A stretch of DNA of 64,000 nucleotides, from the NCBI RefSeq assembly GCF_050908995.1, contig NC_135122.1, forward strand, positions 11,324,501-11,388,500. The letters are read 5' to 3'. The translations under genes were made by a program, and so were the position numbers. The notes beneath the pieces were generated by a model. It saw only the letters and a program-made list of their open reading frames with translations. It was not told the origin of the DNA and made no database searches. The stretch is from Andrena cerasifolii (Eukaryota > Arthropoda > Insecta > Hymenoptera > Andrenidae). This document shows, piece by piece, positions 50,084 through 62,389 of the stretch (its first letter is position 1; each line of letters opens with the position of its first letter).

Positions 50084-50230
50084 GTAGTACCCCAGACTTG
50101 TTACCAGCCCTTCTTCTTATTCACGGTGACTCTTATTCGTGGGGCGCTGGAAATTCCTTCGACGGAACAGCGTTGGCTGCTTATGGACGTCTTATCGTCG
50201 TTTCCATTAATTTTCGCCTCGGCGTGCTCG
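50084..50230 (+). CDS. Nlg2: Neuroligin 2, second coding exon
   Basis: This 147-base exon follows TTTCAG and ends before GTGAGT at 50231, phase 1 at both ends. It encodes residues 228-276, starting GSTPDLLPALLLIHGDSYSW and closing with VVSINFRLGVL. It supplies a core strand of the alpha/beta-hydrolase fold. The oxyanion-hole position, HGG[GS] in active esterases and many neuroligins, reads H241-G-D-S here. YGRLIVVSINFRLGVLG matches the conserved neuroligin and cholinesterase strand. Because it is symmetric, skipping it would keep the frame but delete an essential strand. An alternative acceptor 11 bases downstream (CCCAG) breaks the frame. Confidence 0.93.
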
Positions 50231-50797
50231 GTGAGTTAAGAAAATATATTCTCCTTCCTTTGCACAGTATTTCTTTCCACCGTCTTCGTCGACTCTAGCG
50301 TCCCCTCTTCCATAGAACAGCCACGAATGGTTTATGTTAAGAAAGTCAACAATTGTATTCTTAAATTTCATTTCAGCTGGGAATTGATCGCAAAATTAGT
50401 GAATATTGGAACTTGAACTCCTTCGAGTTAAACCATTTGCCTCCACATTTTTCCCTGTATATACTTAAAATTGTATGGCATTTGGACCGCAATGAGCATT
50501 ATCATCGCGAAATGAGAAGAATGCTAAAAAATGTACAGAAATGGAGACGAAGGCAGCTCTCGAACGAAATTCCAAAAGTTCCCGCTCGTTACGATCGATT
50601 TTCTTGCACTCCATTCGCTGAAACTATGACGTTCCTGTTTATCTTAATCCCCCATCCTCATCTCTCCTCCTGACAATCGGCCTTGTTCCTCAACTTAAAT
50701 CCGTAACAATGGTTTCAAGTTGGAAGTCGGTCAGCGGCCGCTGCGTTCTTCCAGAGGAGAAATCGCTAATCGATGCAGAAAAAGTTCTGCGCTCCTT

Positions 50798-50804
<7 letters not shown>

Positions 50805-50840
<36 letters not shown>
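50805..50840. repeat. (GA)n microsatellite
   Basis: Thirty-six bases of AG dinucleotides within purine-rich DNA early in Nlg2 intron 2. Confidence 0.95.
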
Positions 50841-50844
<4 letters not shown>

Positions 50845-52727
50845 AGATAGAGAAAGGAAAGAAGGAGGGGTACAAAAAAAAACGAGAAAGAAAGGAGCAG
50901 CCTCCTGAGTTCCTTGGCAAGAAGAATAGCCTTTTTCAAACTCCTCCCCTCGAGTTGGATCACACTTATTGCAACACTGTCTGCCTGTCGCGTTTACCTC
51001 TCTCTAAATTATGCTCTACACAGGGCGCCTCAGTTCTGACGGTCCAACCCGAATGCAGGCGATTCTGCGTGAAAAACTAAGTCGCAAGTGTGGAGTAACA
51101 TTTTTTCCATGTGAAGCTTCATTTTCGAGAAAATCAATGTTGAAGGTTCATTGACTACTTAAGTTGCACTTAAACATTGCCTCACTTATCCCTAGACCTA
51201 ATAAATATCAGTTCAAACTGCCTGTAACGCTGCTCGGATTTAGCACATTAGATATAATGAATGATGAACAGTGAAATAAAAGTATTTTTTTTATACACGA
51301 ATTATTCCTTTTTTTGAACCGTGACATTGGTAGCGGTTAGAAATACGAAAGCAACGAGAGCTGTGTTTGATCTATAGCGAGATCCATTAACACTTTGAGT
51401 GGCGCAAGGTTTTGAGATATCTTTACTCTTCGATTCATATTGAATACATTCTCATAAATTCAATGATCCTCCCATAATTCAGTCAATGAAAATATTTTTA
51501 CTAAATCATCAAAATCACACGTTTAATCTTCAATTCATATCTCCAAGTCGGTCAGCTCTTTCGGAGTCGTTTCTGTCAAGAATATTTTACTTAACAACGC
51601 TTTCGAAGCTTTCGACACTTTTCTATGCAGAGTCACGTCCTTCCGAGTTTCTGCTCTTCCTTCCACGAAATTTTTTTTGAAGCGAGGTGTATGCAACAGA
51701 AATGCGATCTTCGTGTTCCCCGCGTGGTATCTTGTTCGTGGGAGAAAAGTTGACGGAAGCAGGAAGAGCTGAAGGAAGCAGAAAAAGACGGTATTGTTCG
51801 GCTGGATCCACTTCTTGCTTGGAGGGGAGCTTTTGTTTTGAATTTTGCGTCGGTCGTTTACTAGGGAACGAGGATTCTTTTCCTCCCTGTACAAGATTAA
51901 ACTTTTAATTATCCACGGTAAGTGCATCCTAAGTGGTTTCCACGGACCAATTCTGAAGTTTCAGATTCGTTCTTGAGAGACAAGAGGATGGGAATTAGGA
52001 GGGGAGCTTTCTGTCCGTTAACGAGCGCAGCGCGCATTAGAAAAAGGGGGATTTAGATAGCTCGCTTCTGCTGCGTTTCTGGCTACTGGGGCATGCGAAT
52101 GTCTGTAATAGGAGGCCTTAAAGAAAGTCGCTATTTACAGTGAGCAACACTTTGTTACTCGCGAGTCCCTCCTCCTAAAGGAATTTTTAGTTTCCTGTTT
52201 CGCCTCTTTCCTCTACCGTGCTTTCGAATTACTTGGACTATTCTGTTCTCTCCTTTCTTGATAACTTTCTTAGCTCTCTGTTCTCCTTGCCCCCTGCTTG
52301 CAATTTTTCCCTTTCCCTTTATTCATCTTCTAGTTCTACACTTCTCTGTTTCTTGTATTCGAAGTTTACTACATTCGAAAAGAATAGTTTTGATAGGGTA
52401 GTCAGATTTCCGATAGTCTTGAGTTAATTAGAAGAATCAGGGGATCTTGAGTTCTGAAGTGTTTGAGCCCCGAACTCCTATGTACTTTCAAATATCGAAG
52501 TGAGTGGGAGCGTGCTGGGTTGCTCTAGTTTCTTTTTTTTTTTGATTCTTTAATATTGAAGCCTCCTTTCCAACCCAAACCCTTATTACTGTAGAGTCCG
52601 TTGCACCCACCAACCCCTACGTTCTAAACCAAATCTATTTAAAAGAAATGTTCACACGCATCGTGACTTCTTCTGTCACTGAAATATCTCAATCAGTAGC
52701 AGCAGTATCAATCTTCAAACAGGAATT

Positions 52728-52965
52728 CCCTCAGTCTCGATTTCTAAAAAGAAACCCTCAAAACACCTATCTTCAAAAGAAAATTCTCAAAACACTTACC
52801 ATTGAAAAGGAATCCTCGAAATGCCTGTTCCTAGAAAGGGCTTCTCAAAGTACCTACCTCCAAAGAGCAATCCTCGGAGTATCTATCTCCAGGAAAGAAG
52901 CTTCAGACTTCCTATTTTCGAGAAGGAATCCTCAGAGTTCCCATCTTAAAAGGGAATGCACAGAA
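52728..52965. repeat. Minisatellite, exact 29-bp period, about 8 copies
   Basis: A CTCAAA/CTCAGA word recurs at 52757, 52786, 52815, 52844, 52873, 52902, 52931 and 52960, a strict 29-base step, followed by CTATCTTC and A-GGAATC variants. Copies are diverged in sequence but not in length. An irregular further unit may exist near 53010. The repeat happens to keep one frame open (52648-53232), which I do not regard as a gene because a 29-base unit shifts frame at every copy. Confidence 0.85.
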
Positions 52966-53911
52966 CAGCTACCAGGGATTCACCCCGAACACCCTACCTT
53001 CCCAAGTAAATCCTCAAAGTATCCGTCTCCAAAAAGAGATCCGCGAAAAACGACGTTCATCAATTCTCCTTCGGAACTCTACCGCGCCACCTCGAAGCAG
53101 ATTTCCATTAAAAAGCACACGCATGAGGGACGTCGAGGTACGGCAGCGATCGTACTCGCCGGGATTGCCGAAATCGAGGTCTCGAGCAAGCCGAGCGCGC
53201 AGACGTCTGCATCCTCAGCTTGCGCGGCTTAACCGTCGGTTAATCGCCGCGTGAATATTTCACCGAGCAATTTTCCCGTTGAATAAGAGCCAAAGGGAGG
53301 CTGAACGGGAGCTGTTACCATTTATCAGCGAACGCCCCCTTTTCACTCTTCAGCGTCGTAATCAAAAGCATCGTGGAGCGAGGACCGCCTCAGAAGGGCT
53401 TCCCTCTATCGTGGCCATCTAAGTTTCCAGGTGTACGCGAACGTTTGGCCACGGAGGCAGCGATACGTACCCTCGGTATCGAGGAGGGGCCATTGAAGTT
53501 TCAGGGAAAGATAAAAAGGGAGAGATTGCTCTGGCTTTGTAAGGAAGAGGCAGTCGAGATAAAGGACGACTCGAGCGCCACTTGTACGGGCATTCAACGG
53601 TTGCGAATGAACCCTGGAATAGGGAATTAGATACCAGCAGCTAGGGGTGGCTCGCAGGGATATCTGGCGGACGTTTGGATTTAATTCCGTTGTGATTTTG
53701 GTGATCGTGTCAAGCGAGCCTCGACGATCAAGTTAGGAAGTTTGATAAAAACTCCTTGGTGGGTAGGAGTTTGAGAGGGGAGGTCGAAAGGGGATGCTGT
53801 AATGGGGACAGATCTTAGGGTTAATGTGAGGCTTAATTATTTGGTAGAGGAAACGGTGCTGGTGAGTTTGAGTGTCTTTCTAACACGTTTCGTGGCACGG
53901 TGGGAATTCAG

Positions 53912-54413
53912 AGTGGAAAGTAGTAGAAGTAACTGATGGTCAGACGTGAAGTTCGAAATAAAATGAGAAGGTTTTGGGCGACACCACGCATCAGTAACGT
54001 TTGCAAGAAATGGGATATAAGTAATTATTACATGCAGACCTGAGCAAGAATTATTTGAAATATATATCACATAATGTTATTTGAATTTTTACTTCGGAAG
54101 GAACATGGAGAAAATCACTTTATTTTGTGCCAAGTTCAAATGAATACATTTTACTTCAATTAGCGGTTTCAAATAAAATAACATGGTCGTGAGGTTGAAA
54201 GACAGGGTTTAGATTGTTTAGAAAGTGTTTAAAGCAGAAGCATAATATGCTCTCAGGACTATTCTGATTTCAAACATTTCATGTGAAAAACAGTCGTATT
54301 AGAAATTATTTGTGCAATAATCGTTTAATTATTAACTAAATCGCGAAATAGTTCAGAAGAAAATCATTTGCTCAATTGAATAATAATTTCTAGAATATTT
54401 TATTCAAATACTG
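53912..54413. repeat. Dispersed direct repeat, copy 1 (full length, about 500 bp)
   Basis: Starts AGTGGAAAGTAGTAGAAGT and ends TTTTATTCAAATACTG. It is nearly identical to 60728-61072 apart from a segment of about 155 bases (roughly 54154-54308) missing from that copy. There are no terminal inverted repeats and no TG/CA ends. It could be an unknown repeat family or a local duplication. Confidence 0.85.
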
Positions 54414-57400
54414 GCGGAGGTATATAAAAATTGATGGGAAAAGTATATTGTGTTATTCAATCTATTGTATAAAAATAATTGTATTATGCATTTTTTGTAC
54501 GTACTTTGAGCTCAACACCGAATCGAGAAATACACTTTCGATAAATATGCCCCGTTAATACAAACGCGAACTCGTATCACATAATCTTTTCATACAGGCA
54601 TCTCCCCTAAAGTTCCCCCAAACATCCCTTAAAAACGCATATAAAACTCTTCGATTCGCCCACATACAAGCCAACATTAAGTTCTCTCAGTTAAGTATCC
54701 ATAATATAATGCTTCGAAGCATTCACCCCTAATTTAGCCGAGGGGCATTTATATTAATCTCGTAACTGTGGCAATCGCCGCCACGTCCACACGTTTCCTT
54801 GATTAATCTCTCGCCCCTGGAGATCGCATGCTCCAGTGTCACGATCGAGCACAATTTCCCAGTGTTCATGATCTCCCACCCTCCCGAGCCCTTCCACTGT
54901 CTCGTCTCTTTTTTTATCCCGCTTTTTTCCTTGCCTCGAATTGCGCTGCCGCAAAAAAAAATGAGCGCACTTTGGATCGAGAACCATAATTCCTCCGGCC
55001 CCGTCGTTCCCCCTGCGGTCGACGTTGGTGGTTTTTGTTTTAAACGCGAAGTTGCCGGGATAAAAGAGTAATCAGCGGCCCCGGGGGGTTGAATAGGGCC
55101 GCTATCGGTATCGGGTTGCCAGAGGACACAGAACAAGGGCCGAGGGGGATGGGATCGTCACTTGTCTCCGCTTCGCTGAAACATTCCGCGCGCGGAATTA
55201 CGCTCAGGCTCGATTTCATCTGCAGCTTGGAATCCCCGCTGCCGCGGCCTCTGCCAGTCAACTGATCGGTGATTGCTATTGTGACTCCTTGTCCAGCCTC
55301 GTAAACGCGAATGGAGCTTCGTTTCCATCGGGCATCTACGCGCGAGGACTTTGTAATAAATTGTTGCTGCGCAAAAGGCAATTACCAGGGCGCGCACCGG
55401 AGCGGAAGAAGGAGGATGTTCATTATAACTCCTGCGCGAGACTGTTAATTGATAATGGTAGTTTTTCGACAGTTCTTGGAGCGTAGTCGAACGACCGATA
55501 TCAATTAGCGGGTTGCTTGGAAATTGATGGAGTGCAGTTGGGGGAATGTATGATTTATCGCCTTACACTGACGTCACTCACTAATTTACTTAGTTCTTCG
55601 GTGTAGGCGCGAGTCGGCTTGAAGGCACAGTGTTTGCAACACTTTGAGTGAAGCAAGGTTTTGAAAAATCCCACTACAGGTGCATCAATTTATTCGGATA
55701 AAAAATTTTTGTTCTTCTTAAATAACTTTATTTTATTTGAAGCTTTTATTCCAAGTTTATTCGAAATTTGTATTCCAAGTTTAATCGAATAATGCCCAAC
55801 TCTGGCCCTCAGCTACCACAGTCCTCGCGGCAGGGGTTTGGGAAAGCGGGCAGAATTAATAGGGGGTGGATGAAAAGCGGCGAAGATAGAGGCGAATTCA
55901 AAAGGCCAGCTCCTACCCCCTCCTCGTTGTTACTTCTTTGCCGCCGGTCGAACGTAATTGACCTATCGCGTCCACCCGATATCTGGCATTAACGCGATGT
56001 AGATAGGCGGGCTATAAATTCAGGGTAAATCGAGCGGCAACGTTCGCCGGCGTTTCTCCATTCAGGGCAACCCGTTCCCGCGACACAATGCGTTGTTTCG
56101 CTGGCACGTATGCACGCGCACAATCCGGCCGAGGCAACGCGTCCCGGGGGCGAGATCGTTGGTGGAATTTAAATATTCCGCTGTCGCGGTTTCGCGGAGA
56201 GGGCGGCCGAATGCGCACCGTGCGCTCAAGGGTGGCGGAGGGTGGCTGGCAAAATAACGCCTTTCTTCCCTTTGACAAGCAGCCTTGTTCGCCTTTTTTT
56301 TCAGAAAGGACACGGTAATTTTCGCCAGCCAGAACTATTTCTCTGGGGATTCTGCGTGTCGTCGTGTTCTTTACTGACTTGCAGCACGATGGGACGATTA
56401 ATTGCACGGGAGAGTGAAGTAGGTCTTTGGAGGTCGGCTTTTGATTATGGAGGGCGCTTCCTGCTTGGCTTCTGAGGAATTAATTTTTCTGGTGTTGTTC
56501 GAGGACAAGTGGGTGAGTGGCGGTGATGGATTCGGGATGCTGGTGGTTGGGTCGAAAATGCAACGTTCAGTCGAAAAGGAGGAAGAACAAGGTGACCGAA
56601 ATATTTAATTTTTGGCTGCAAACAAGATCGAAGCTTCTACATTATTGTATGCTCCCGAGAGAAAACCGCAACGTGAAGTGTTGCGATAATGCAACCATTG
56701 CCACGATAACCTGACAGCACGCACAAATTGCCAATATATTAATTAAAGAACTGACGTGATCGTGTACCCCCGATGATCAACTATTCCACCTTTCCCCTAT
56801 TGTTGAGAATACCTACCTATTCCTGTCAGGAAGTATCGTAAAACAGTTCCCTCCTTCGTTCGTTTCGTTCGCACAGCCGCCAGTTACAAGAAAAACTGTG
56901 CGTCCCGATAACGCGAACGGCCCTTTTATATTATTCCATTGTTCCTCTTATCGCGGCGGTAAGAGGGAGCGCGGAAGCGTCGTAGAAAAATTGCGGGGGA
57001 CGTGGCGGGAAGTTGGAGAAGGATCGCGATATCATTTCTGAGCTTCCCTGGGCGGTGTGCTGCCGAGTGTAACAGAGTTCTCGAGTGCGGAGAGGGCTTG
57101 TTTCGTCGCTGCCTTTTGTTAGAATGGAAGCCGTCCCGTGCGTTTCGTTTGCCGTCCAAGCGAAACAATGCACCCGCGGCGTTATCCGATACACCAGCAC
57201 GGTCTGTCGATTCGATTTCTTCCTGTTCCTCTCGCAACCCCTTTCCCACCCTTCTGTTTTCAAGGCGCGCTGAATTTCGGGGCACTACGCTGCCACTGGT
57301 CGTCGTCGTCCTGATTAGTGGCCGACCTTTGTCCACTGTGCGCCCTTCGACTTCTTAACTGCCTCATTTTTCCAGTTAAGCACACGTCCTGCAGATTTAA

Positions 57401-57474
57401 GGTAGACCCTCGCTACGCCCCGCCCCGGCGCGAATTCTATTCTCACTCGCATCTAAACACTCCTAAGTTTCGCT

Positions 57475-57650
57475 TAGGGATGGGCAAGATTTTTATTTAA
57501 ATACAAATTTCGAAAAATATTATTCGACATGTGTTGAATAAAGTTAATGTTTCTACTCGTCCAGCGTTTCAACTGGAGCGTCGAATACATTTTTCAACTT
57601 TAACTTTAACTTTATTTAAAGCGTAACGATTGAGCTTTGGTGACAGAAGG
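57475..57650. repeat. Possible truncated hAT-like end
   Basis: TTAGGGATGGGCAAGATTTTT near 57475 looks like a hAT terminal repeat. No matching right end or 8-base duplication is visible, so it may be a truncated copy or chance. An ACTTTA triplication lies at about 57597-57617. Confidence 0.2.
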
Positions 57651-60600
57651 TGTAGAAGCTTTCCCAAGTGAGGGGTTAATTGGTCCCCTCTAGGTAGCAG
57701 GTCGAGGACGAAGGTGGACAAGCAGTCTGCATTGCAGAAACGTAGTGACCAACCTTGGACCCACTCGAGTGCTGTGCAAGGCGATATCCCTGAGGGTGCA
57801 ATTCGTCAGATGAGTTCTTCGTCACGTATCGCTGGGCTGCACTTGTATAACTAACTGTGTGGTTACAGTGGCCCATGTCCTAGGATCTTAAAGTCACAGT
57901 TTCCAGGAATGCTAATGACTAGAAACTGTGCTGAATGAGCACTTGGTCTTTTAGGTGGAGAAAAGACACTTGAGAGCGATGCAGAATTTATCCCCTTGTT
58001 GCTTTCTAGTTACTATATCCCTGTTTCCAAAACTGTTAATAGTACTGTGTTTCTTATCTGCAGAAATGCCAAGTTTTGTGAGCTTCGCGTGAATATTGTG
58101 GGGGAGAAATTAATTTCATATGGGAAATTCGTGTTTAAAATGTATTAGAGTGTTATTTGCTATTAGAAGTCAAACGTTTGTCGAGATTCGATATGTATTA
58201 AATATCTTCAGTAGTTCTGAAGGTAGATTGCTTTGCTCCAGAGTTACTTAACTCTAATCTGGTTGGAGCTTGCTTTCCGCCAAACTACAGCATACTACTT
58301 GGAGTTAAACAATTGTCAACTTATGTCGAAGTGGTACTCTGAACTAGAACGGCGAAAGACTAAACTACTGTGATTCAAGGGGACTGGTCGAATTGGTTGC
58401 CCAGTCAAATCGTAAATCACAGTTAGTAGTAAATCTGGACCGGAACTTGTTCTTGCTGAAGGGAAGATTCGAACAATCGACTGTGTAGCTTCTCCGTGGT
58501 GGAATCTCGTTTTCTCGTCACGTCTGACCGTGCTGGTATCGAACTTTCGAAGCAGTACTGACGTAATTGAACAGATGAGGCGCTGAAAAGACGAATGGCT
58601 ACGAAGTCGCCATAATAAATCGATACGTAAAAGGTTTTATGTTTCTGTTCGAAGGAAGCAAGTAACTAATCTTGCAAGTATAGGTGAAAGAGGTTTAGAA
58701 GGTTCTATAAATAATTAGATTCTATTAGATGGTGTTGGTTCCTTTACTTGGGCATGCATGCAGTTTTTACGCGGTGGAAGTAGTATAGGGCTATATTAGC
58801 CCGACATGACGTAGTTGAGAAATAAGATATTATAAAATTGTACTGTATTATTAATTTATGTTAGATCTTATAACTTATTGCATTTGGTATTTAGATTTTT
58901 CTTAAATATAACTTTGCAGCATATTTTTGAAGTGCAAATTTAAAATAGGAAAACCGCATTATAATTATTCTACAATTAAGCTTAAATATGGGCTGATGTT
59001 TGTTTTCCATTTCCCGACCAAAAAACCAAGCTCCCCATTTCATTGCCCGGCTTTTCGATAAAAAATGCAAAAGTTTATAAAACATAACTTTTTCGAGGAA
59101 GGTATCAAGAAAGATTTGAAAAACTCATAAATATTTTATTACATCTGTGCCAGAATCCAAAAACTTCAAATAGCAATGCAAATGGTTTTGAACAAAATAA
59201 TTTTCTTGTTATCAAAAATCTGACTTCGCATATTTCTGTCAAACCAAATATATAATTTGAAGAAAATTTGAATATAAAAAGAGAAGTGTGCATCCATCGC
59301 GATGCTCAAGTAGGCTACGATGTTAATAGAATCTACCAAGACCTCTATGTAAAGAGGAGACCAAAGAACGACGAGGTGAACGTCGATGTCAACATTTTCA
59401 TTGGGAAGTTCCATATCAGCAATTAGTTCTGGAATTCGACCACGAAATATACGGACTAATATCCTCGCGCAACTTGTGCTTCAAAGTTTCTGATTGCTCT
59501 CTGTGAATAACCTTGACTGAGAAGCTTCGACGTGCTGAACTCGGGTTAAATTTAATGAAACGAGCGATTAGCTTTGAGTAATTACGCGGGCACGGTGATG
59601 TAATATTGTTCGGGTAAATAATAGAAGTAATCATATCACAGTTTGTGCTGTGCTACTAATTTCAATGGCGATGCCTCAGTATTTCGTGGCATTTGCATAA
59701 GAAGCCAAGAAACGGCTAGACGGAAGGGTTGTTACGTTATCCCTTGAAATAGAATTCTCCCTTCAAAATTCAAAACTGAAATTAGAGGTCCAGCGTACCC
59801 TTCTTTCTGCTTCTTTACATTCTTATTTAAATATTTATATTAGCTCAGTGTATTATTAACCAGAATTGTAATATTACATTGGTTTACTGATATTCTATCA
59901 AGCATAGCTTTGCTATAAAGTCTGTCCGTAATAAAAATGATTTTACGTTCATAGTAGATTAATTAAAGCAGAGGATAATTCTTTTGTATCTTTTATTTGT
60001 AAGCTGTTGAATATTACTATATAAAAGTGCTTATGCCTACTCGGAATCATTTTGTTTCGAGATACCAAAATTTATAGTACGATTCTGCAAAGACTTTAAT
60101 AGTAGATTCTGGAAACAAAATTTGAATTATTTTTCACTTCAAGTCAGATCTAAAATCCACTCATCTAGTACTTGTGCATCAAGTATTTTTGCTCATTGAA
60201 AATACAGAAGTAGTTGAGCAAATTGCCCTTTTATCGCGTGACACGAGCAATGTTTCCTCTATCGACAGCTTGTAGCACGAAGCGGGGTTTGTTTCTGTTA
60301 AATATATGGAGCTGGATGTAACTTAATTATACTGATGTAGAGGCTAACGAAGCGCGGGTTAACAAAGAGCGCGGTTCAGAATTCGTCTTCGTCAAAGCAA
60401 GAAGGCAATCGTATCACGGCAAATTCGTTCGTCCAGAAGCGGACCAGTTGCTCGGTACAGGTTTCCTCACTGTGACACCAAGAAACACGAGCTACAACTG
60501 AGGAGCCCACGAAGAATTGAGCCTTTAAACCCCTTAGGTAGCGAGAATACACTGTGCTTGTCGTAAAATGTCTATTGCCTGTAAGCTGTAATTTCTTACC

Positions 60601-60727
60601 GAAAGAAAGCTTTATCTTGATTAAGGAACTATACAAACATTACGATCTTAAATCTTAAATGCCACCGTAAATTCAAGGTTTAGTGGTAAAGCAAGGTTTA
60701 TTGAAATGCAAGTTTTAGTAGAATACA

Positions 60728-61072
60728 AGTGGAAAGTAGTAGAAGTAATTGATGGTCAGACGTGCAGTTCGAAATAAAATGGGAAGGTTTTGGGCGACAC
60801 CACGCATCAGTAACGTTTGAAAGAGATGAGATATAAGTAATTATTACATACAGACTTGAGCAAGAATTATTTGAAATATATATCACATAATGTTATTTGA
60901 ATTTTTACTTCGGAAGGAACATGGAGAAAATAACTTTATTTTGTGCCAAGATCAAATGAATACATTTTGTTTGTAATAATCGTTTAATTATTAACTAAAT
61001 CGCGAAATAGTTCAGAAGAAAATCATTTGCTCAATTGAATAATAATTTCTAGAATATTTTATTCAAATACTG
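60728..61072. repeat. Dispersed direct repeat, copy 2 (internally deleted)
   Basis: The same sequence as 53912-54413 in the same orientation, with a few percent differences and an internal deletion of about 155 bases between the words TACATTTT and TTTGTAATAATCG. It lies 6.8 kb downstream in the same intron. Confidence 0.85.
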
Positions 61073-61804
61073 CTCAAGCCTGTTCCCATCTTTAATTAAT
61101 TATAGATTCCTTGACCTAAGTAGTAGAAACAATATATCTCCGTCACGAAAAACTTGAAGCTCGAGATTCATTCTTTAACCGTCGCATCGTAACAGTTTGA
61201 AGGCGAATCTTGCGAGCGAAGAACCGCGGGGGTTATTCGGAGCCACTCGTAAAAGATTCGCCCGGCCGCGAGAAAAAGCATAAAGGATCACTTTATGCTC
61301 GCAATAAGAAAGTTCGTTCGCTTCCAGTTCAGGATTAATCGCTTCTCCGTCGTGCTCGAATTAAAACGCCAACCCGTCTACTCTTCGTGAAATTTTAAAC
61401 CAAGTCCCAGAGGGACGCGTGACTCGCCACCAGTTACTGTAATTTATTTAAGCGATGCACAAATTTTCTTCGAAACGAGAGCTTGGAATTTGAGGATGCA
61501 AGTCACGAGTTCTTCACCTGCAATTTAAGTGTCTTTTTAAGTATCTAATGGGGAGAAGGAATGAAGGAACTATCACTCTTTTTACGTGAATTAAATCTGC
61601 TGGTATAGGTATATCTGAACTCGAAGGGAATTCATAAAAATTGAAAGTAGTCTGAGTTCCGCGGGGTATTCAATTCGGAATAAATTGAGAGTAAAATAGA
61701 GTAGAGTATTATTCAGGATTTCGAAAGCAGAGGTAAAGCTTTATCTGAGGAGGGACTAAGGGATTTCTGAAATAAAGTGAAGGATCTTTTAAACGGAGGT
61801 AAGG

Positions 61805-61925
61805 AAGTTTTGAAGTAGCAATGAGGATAATATTCTAGGCCAGGGGTTGTATCAGAAGAGTAGAGACGAGGAGTTATTAAAGTAGGAGTGAAGATAACAG
61901 ACTAGATCAGGGATTAGGGTTCAGT
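61805..61925. repeat. Imperfect tandem duplication, unit about 65 bp
   Basis: The phrase AGTTTTGAAGTAGCAATGAG recurs 65 bases later as AGTTATTAAAGTAGGAGTGA, each followed by GATAA and later AGG-CAGGG. It is diverged and only two units are clear. Confidence 0.4.
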
Positions 61926-62200
61926 GAATAAATAAATTCGAATATAGTATAAAATATACTAATATTTGATTAGATCCATTACAAATAGCCCGTAATCGAA
62001 AAGATTTATAGGGTTCCTAAGTGTTGACTTTCACTTCGAGGAAGGAGATTTTTCAGTTATAATTCAAGGGTGGTTTCCCCCACTAGATTTGTGGGTGAAC
62101 ATCAGTTCCATAGTAGCTATTTAATTCCCACTCCAACGAATGGATGTAATTTACTCAAGACTTCAGGGGACACGCATTTATTCGTCGAAATTGCTTGCAG

Positions 62201-62389
62201 GCTTTCTTAAAACCGGCCCAAAGGGCAGTGCACAAGGAAATTACGGCCTGATGGACCTGGTGGCAGGGCTTCACTGGTTGCACGAGAATCTGGGTGCTTT
62301 TGGCGGCGACCCCGATCGACTGACGCTCTTTGGCCACGGGACTGGAGCTGCGCTTGCCAATTTTTTAGCCGTCTCGCCCATGGCAAAAG
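62201..62389 (+). CDS. Nlg2: Neuroligin 2, third coding exon (dead nucleophile elbow); gene continues off the window
   Basis: The acceptor TTGCAG precedes 62201. The exon ends GCAAAAG before GTGAGA at 62390, again phase 1, and encodes residues 277-339. It reads GFLKTGPKGSAQGNYGLMDL, then AFGGDPDRLTLFGHGTGAAL. GNYGLMDLVAGLHWLHENLGAFGGDP is the conserved cholinesterase-family segment. The elbow that is GESAG in acetylcholinesterase is G321-H-G-T-G here, so the catalytic serine is glycine, as in neuroligins that cannot hydrolyse esters. The joined frame across the three exons is open, with matching phases. The remaining domain, transmembrane helix and PDZ-binding tail must lie beyond 64000. Confidence 0.93.

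Larger units (their letters stand above)
50231..62200 (+). other. Nlg2: Nlg2 intron 2 (12.0 kb, phase 1)
   Basis: Bounded by GTGAGT at 50231 and TTGCAG at 62195-62200. Contents are a GA microsatellite, a 29-bp minisatellite, a pair of direct repeats, GC-rich patches (about 53.1-53.6, 54.7-55.4, 55.8-56.5 and 56.9-57.4 kb) and AT-rich DNA. Short frames in the GC-rich patches show no recognisable protein. Confidence 0.8.

Noticed and set aside
53912..61072. The direct repeats as LTRs of a 7-kb retrotransposon
   Set aside because: The copies lack TG...CA ends, differ by a 155-base deletion, and the DNA between them has no gag, protease or reverse-transcriptase frame.
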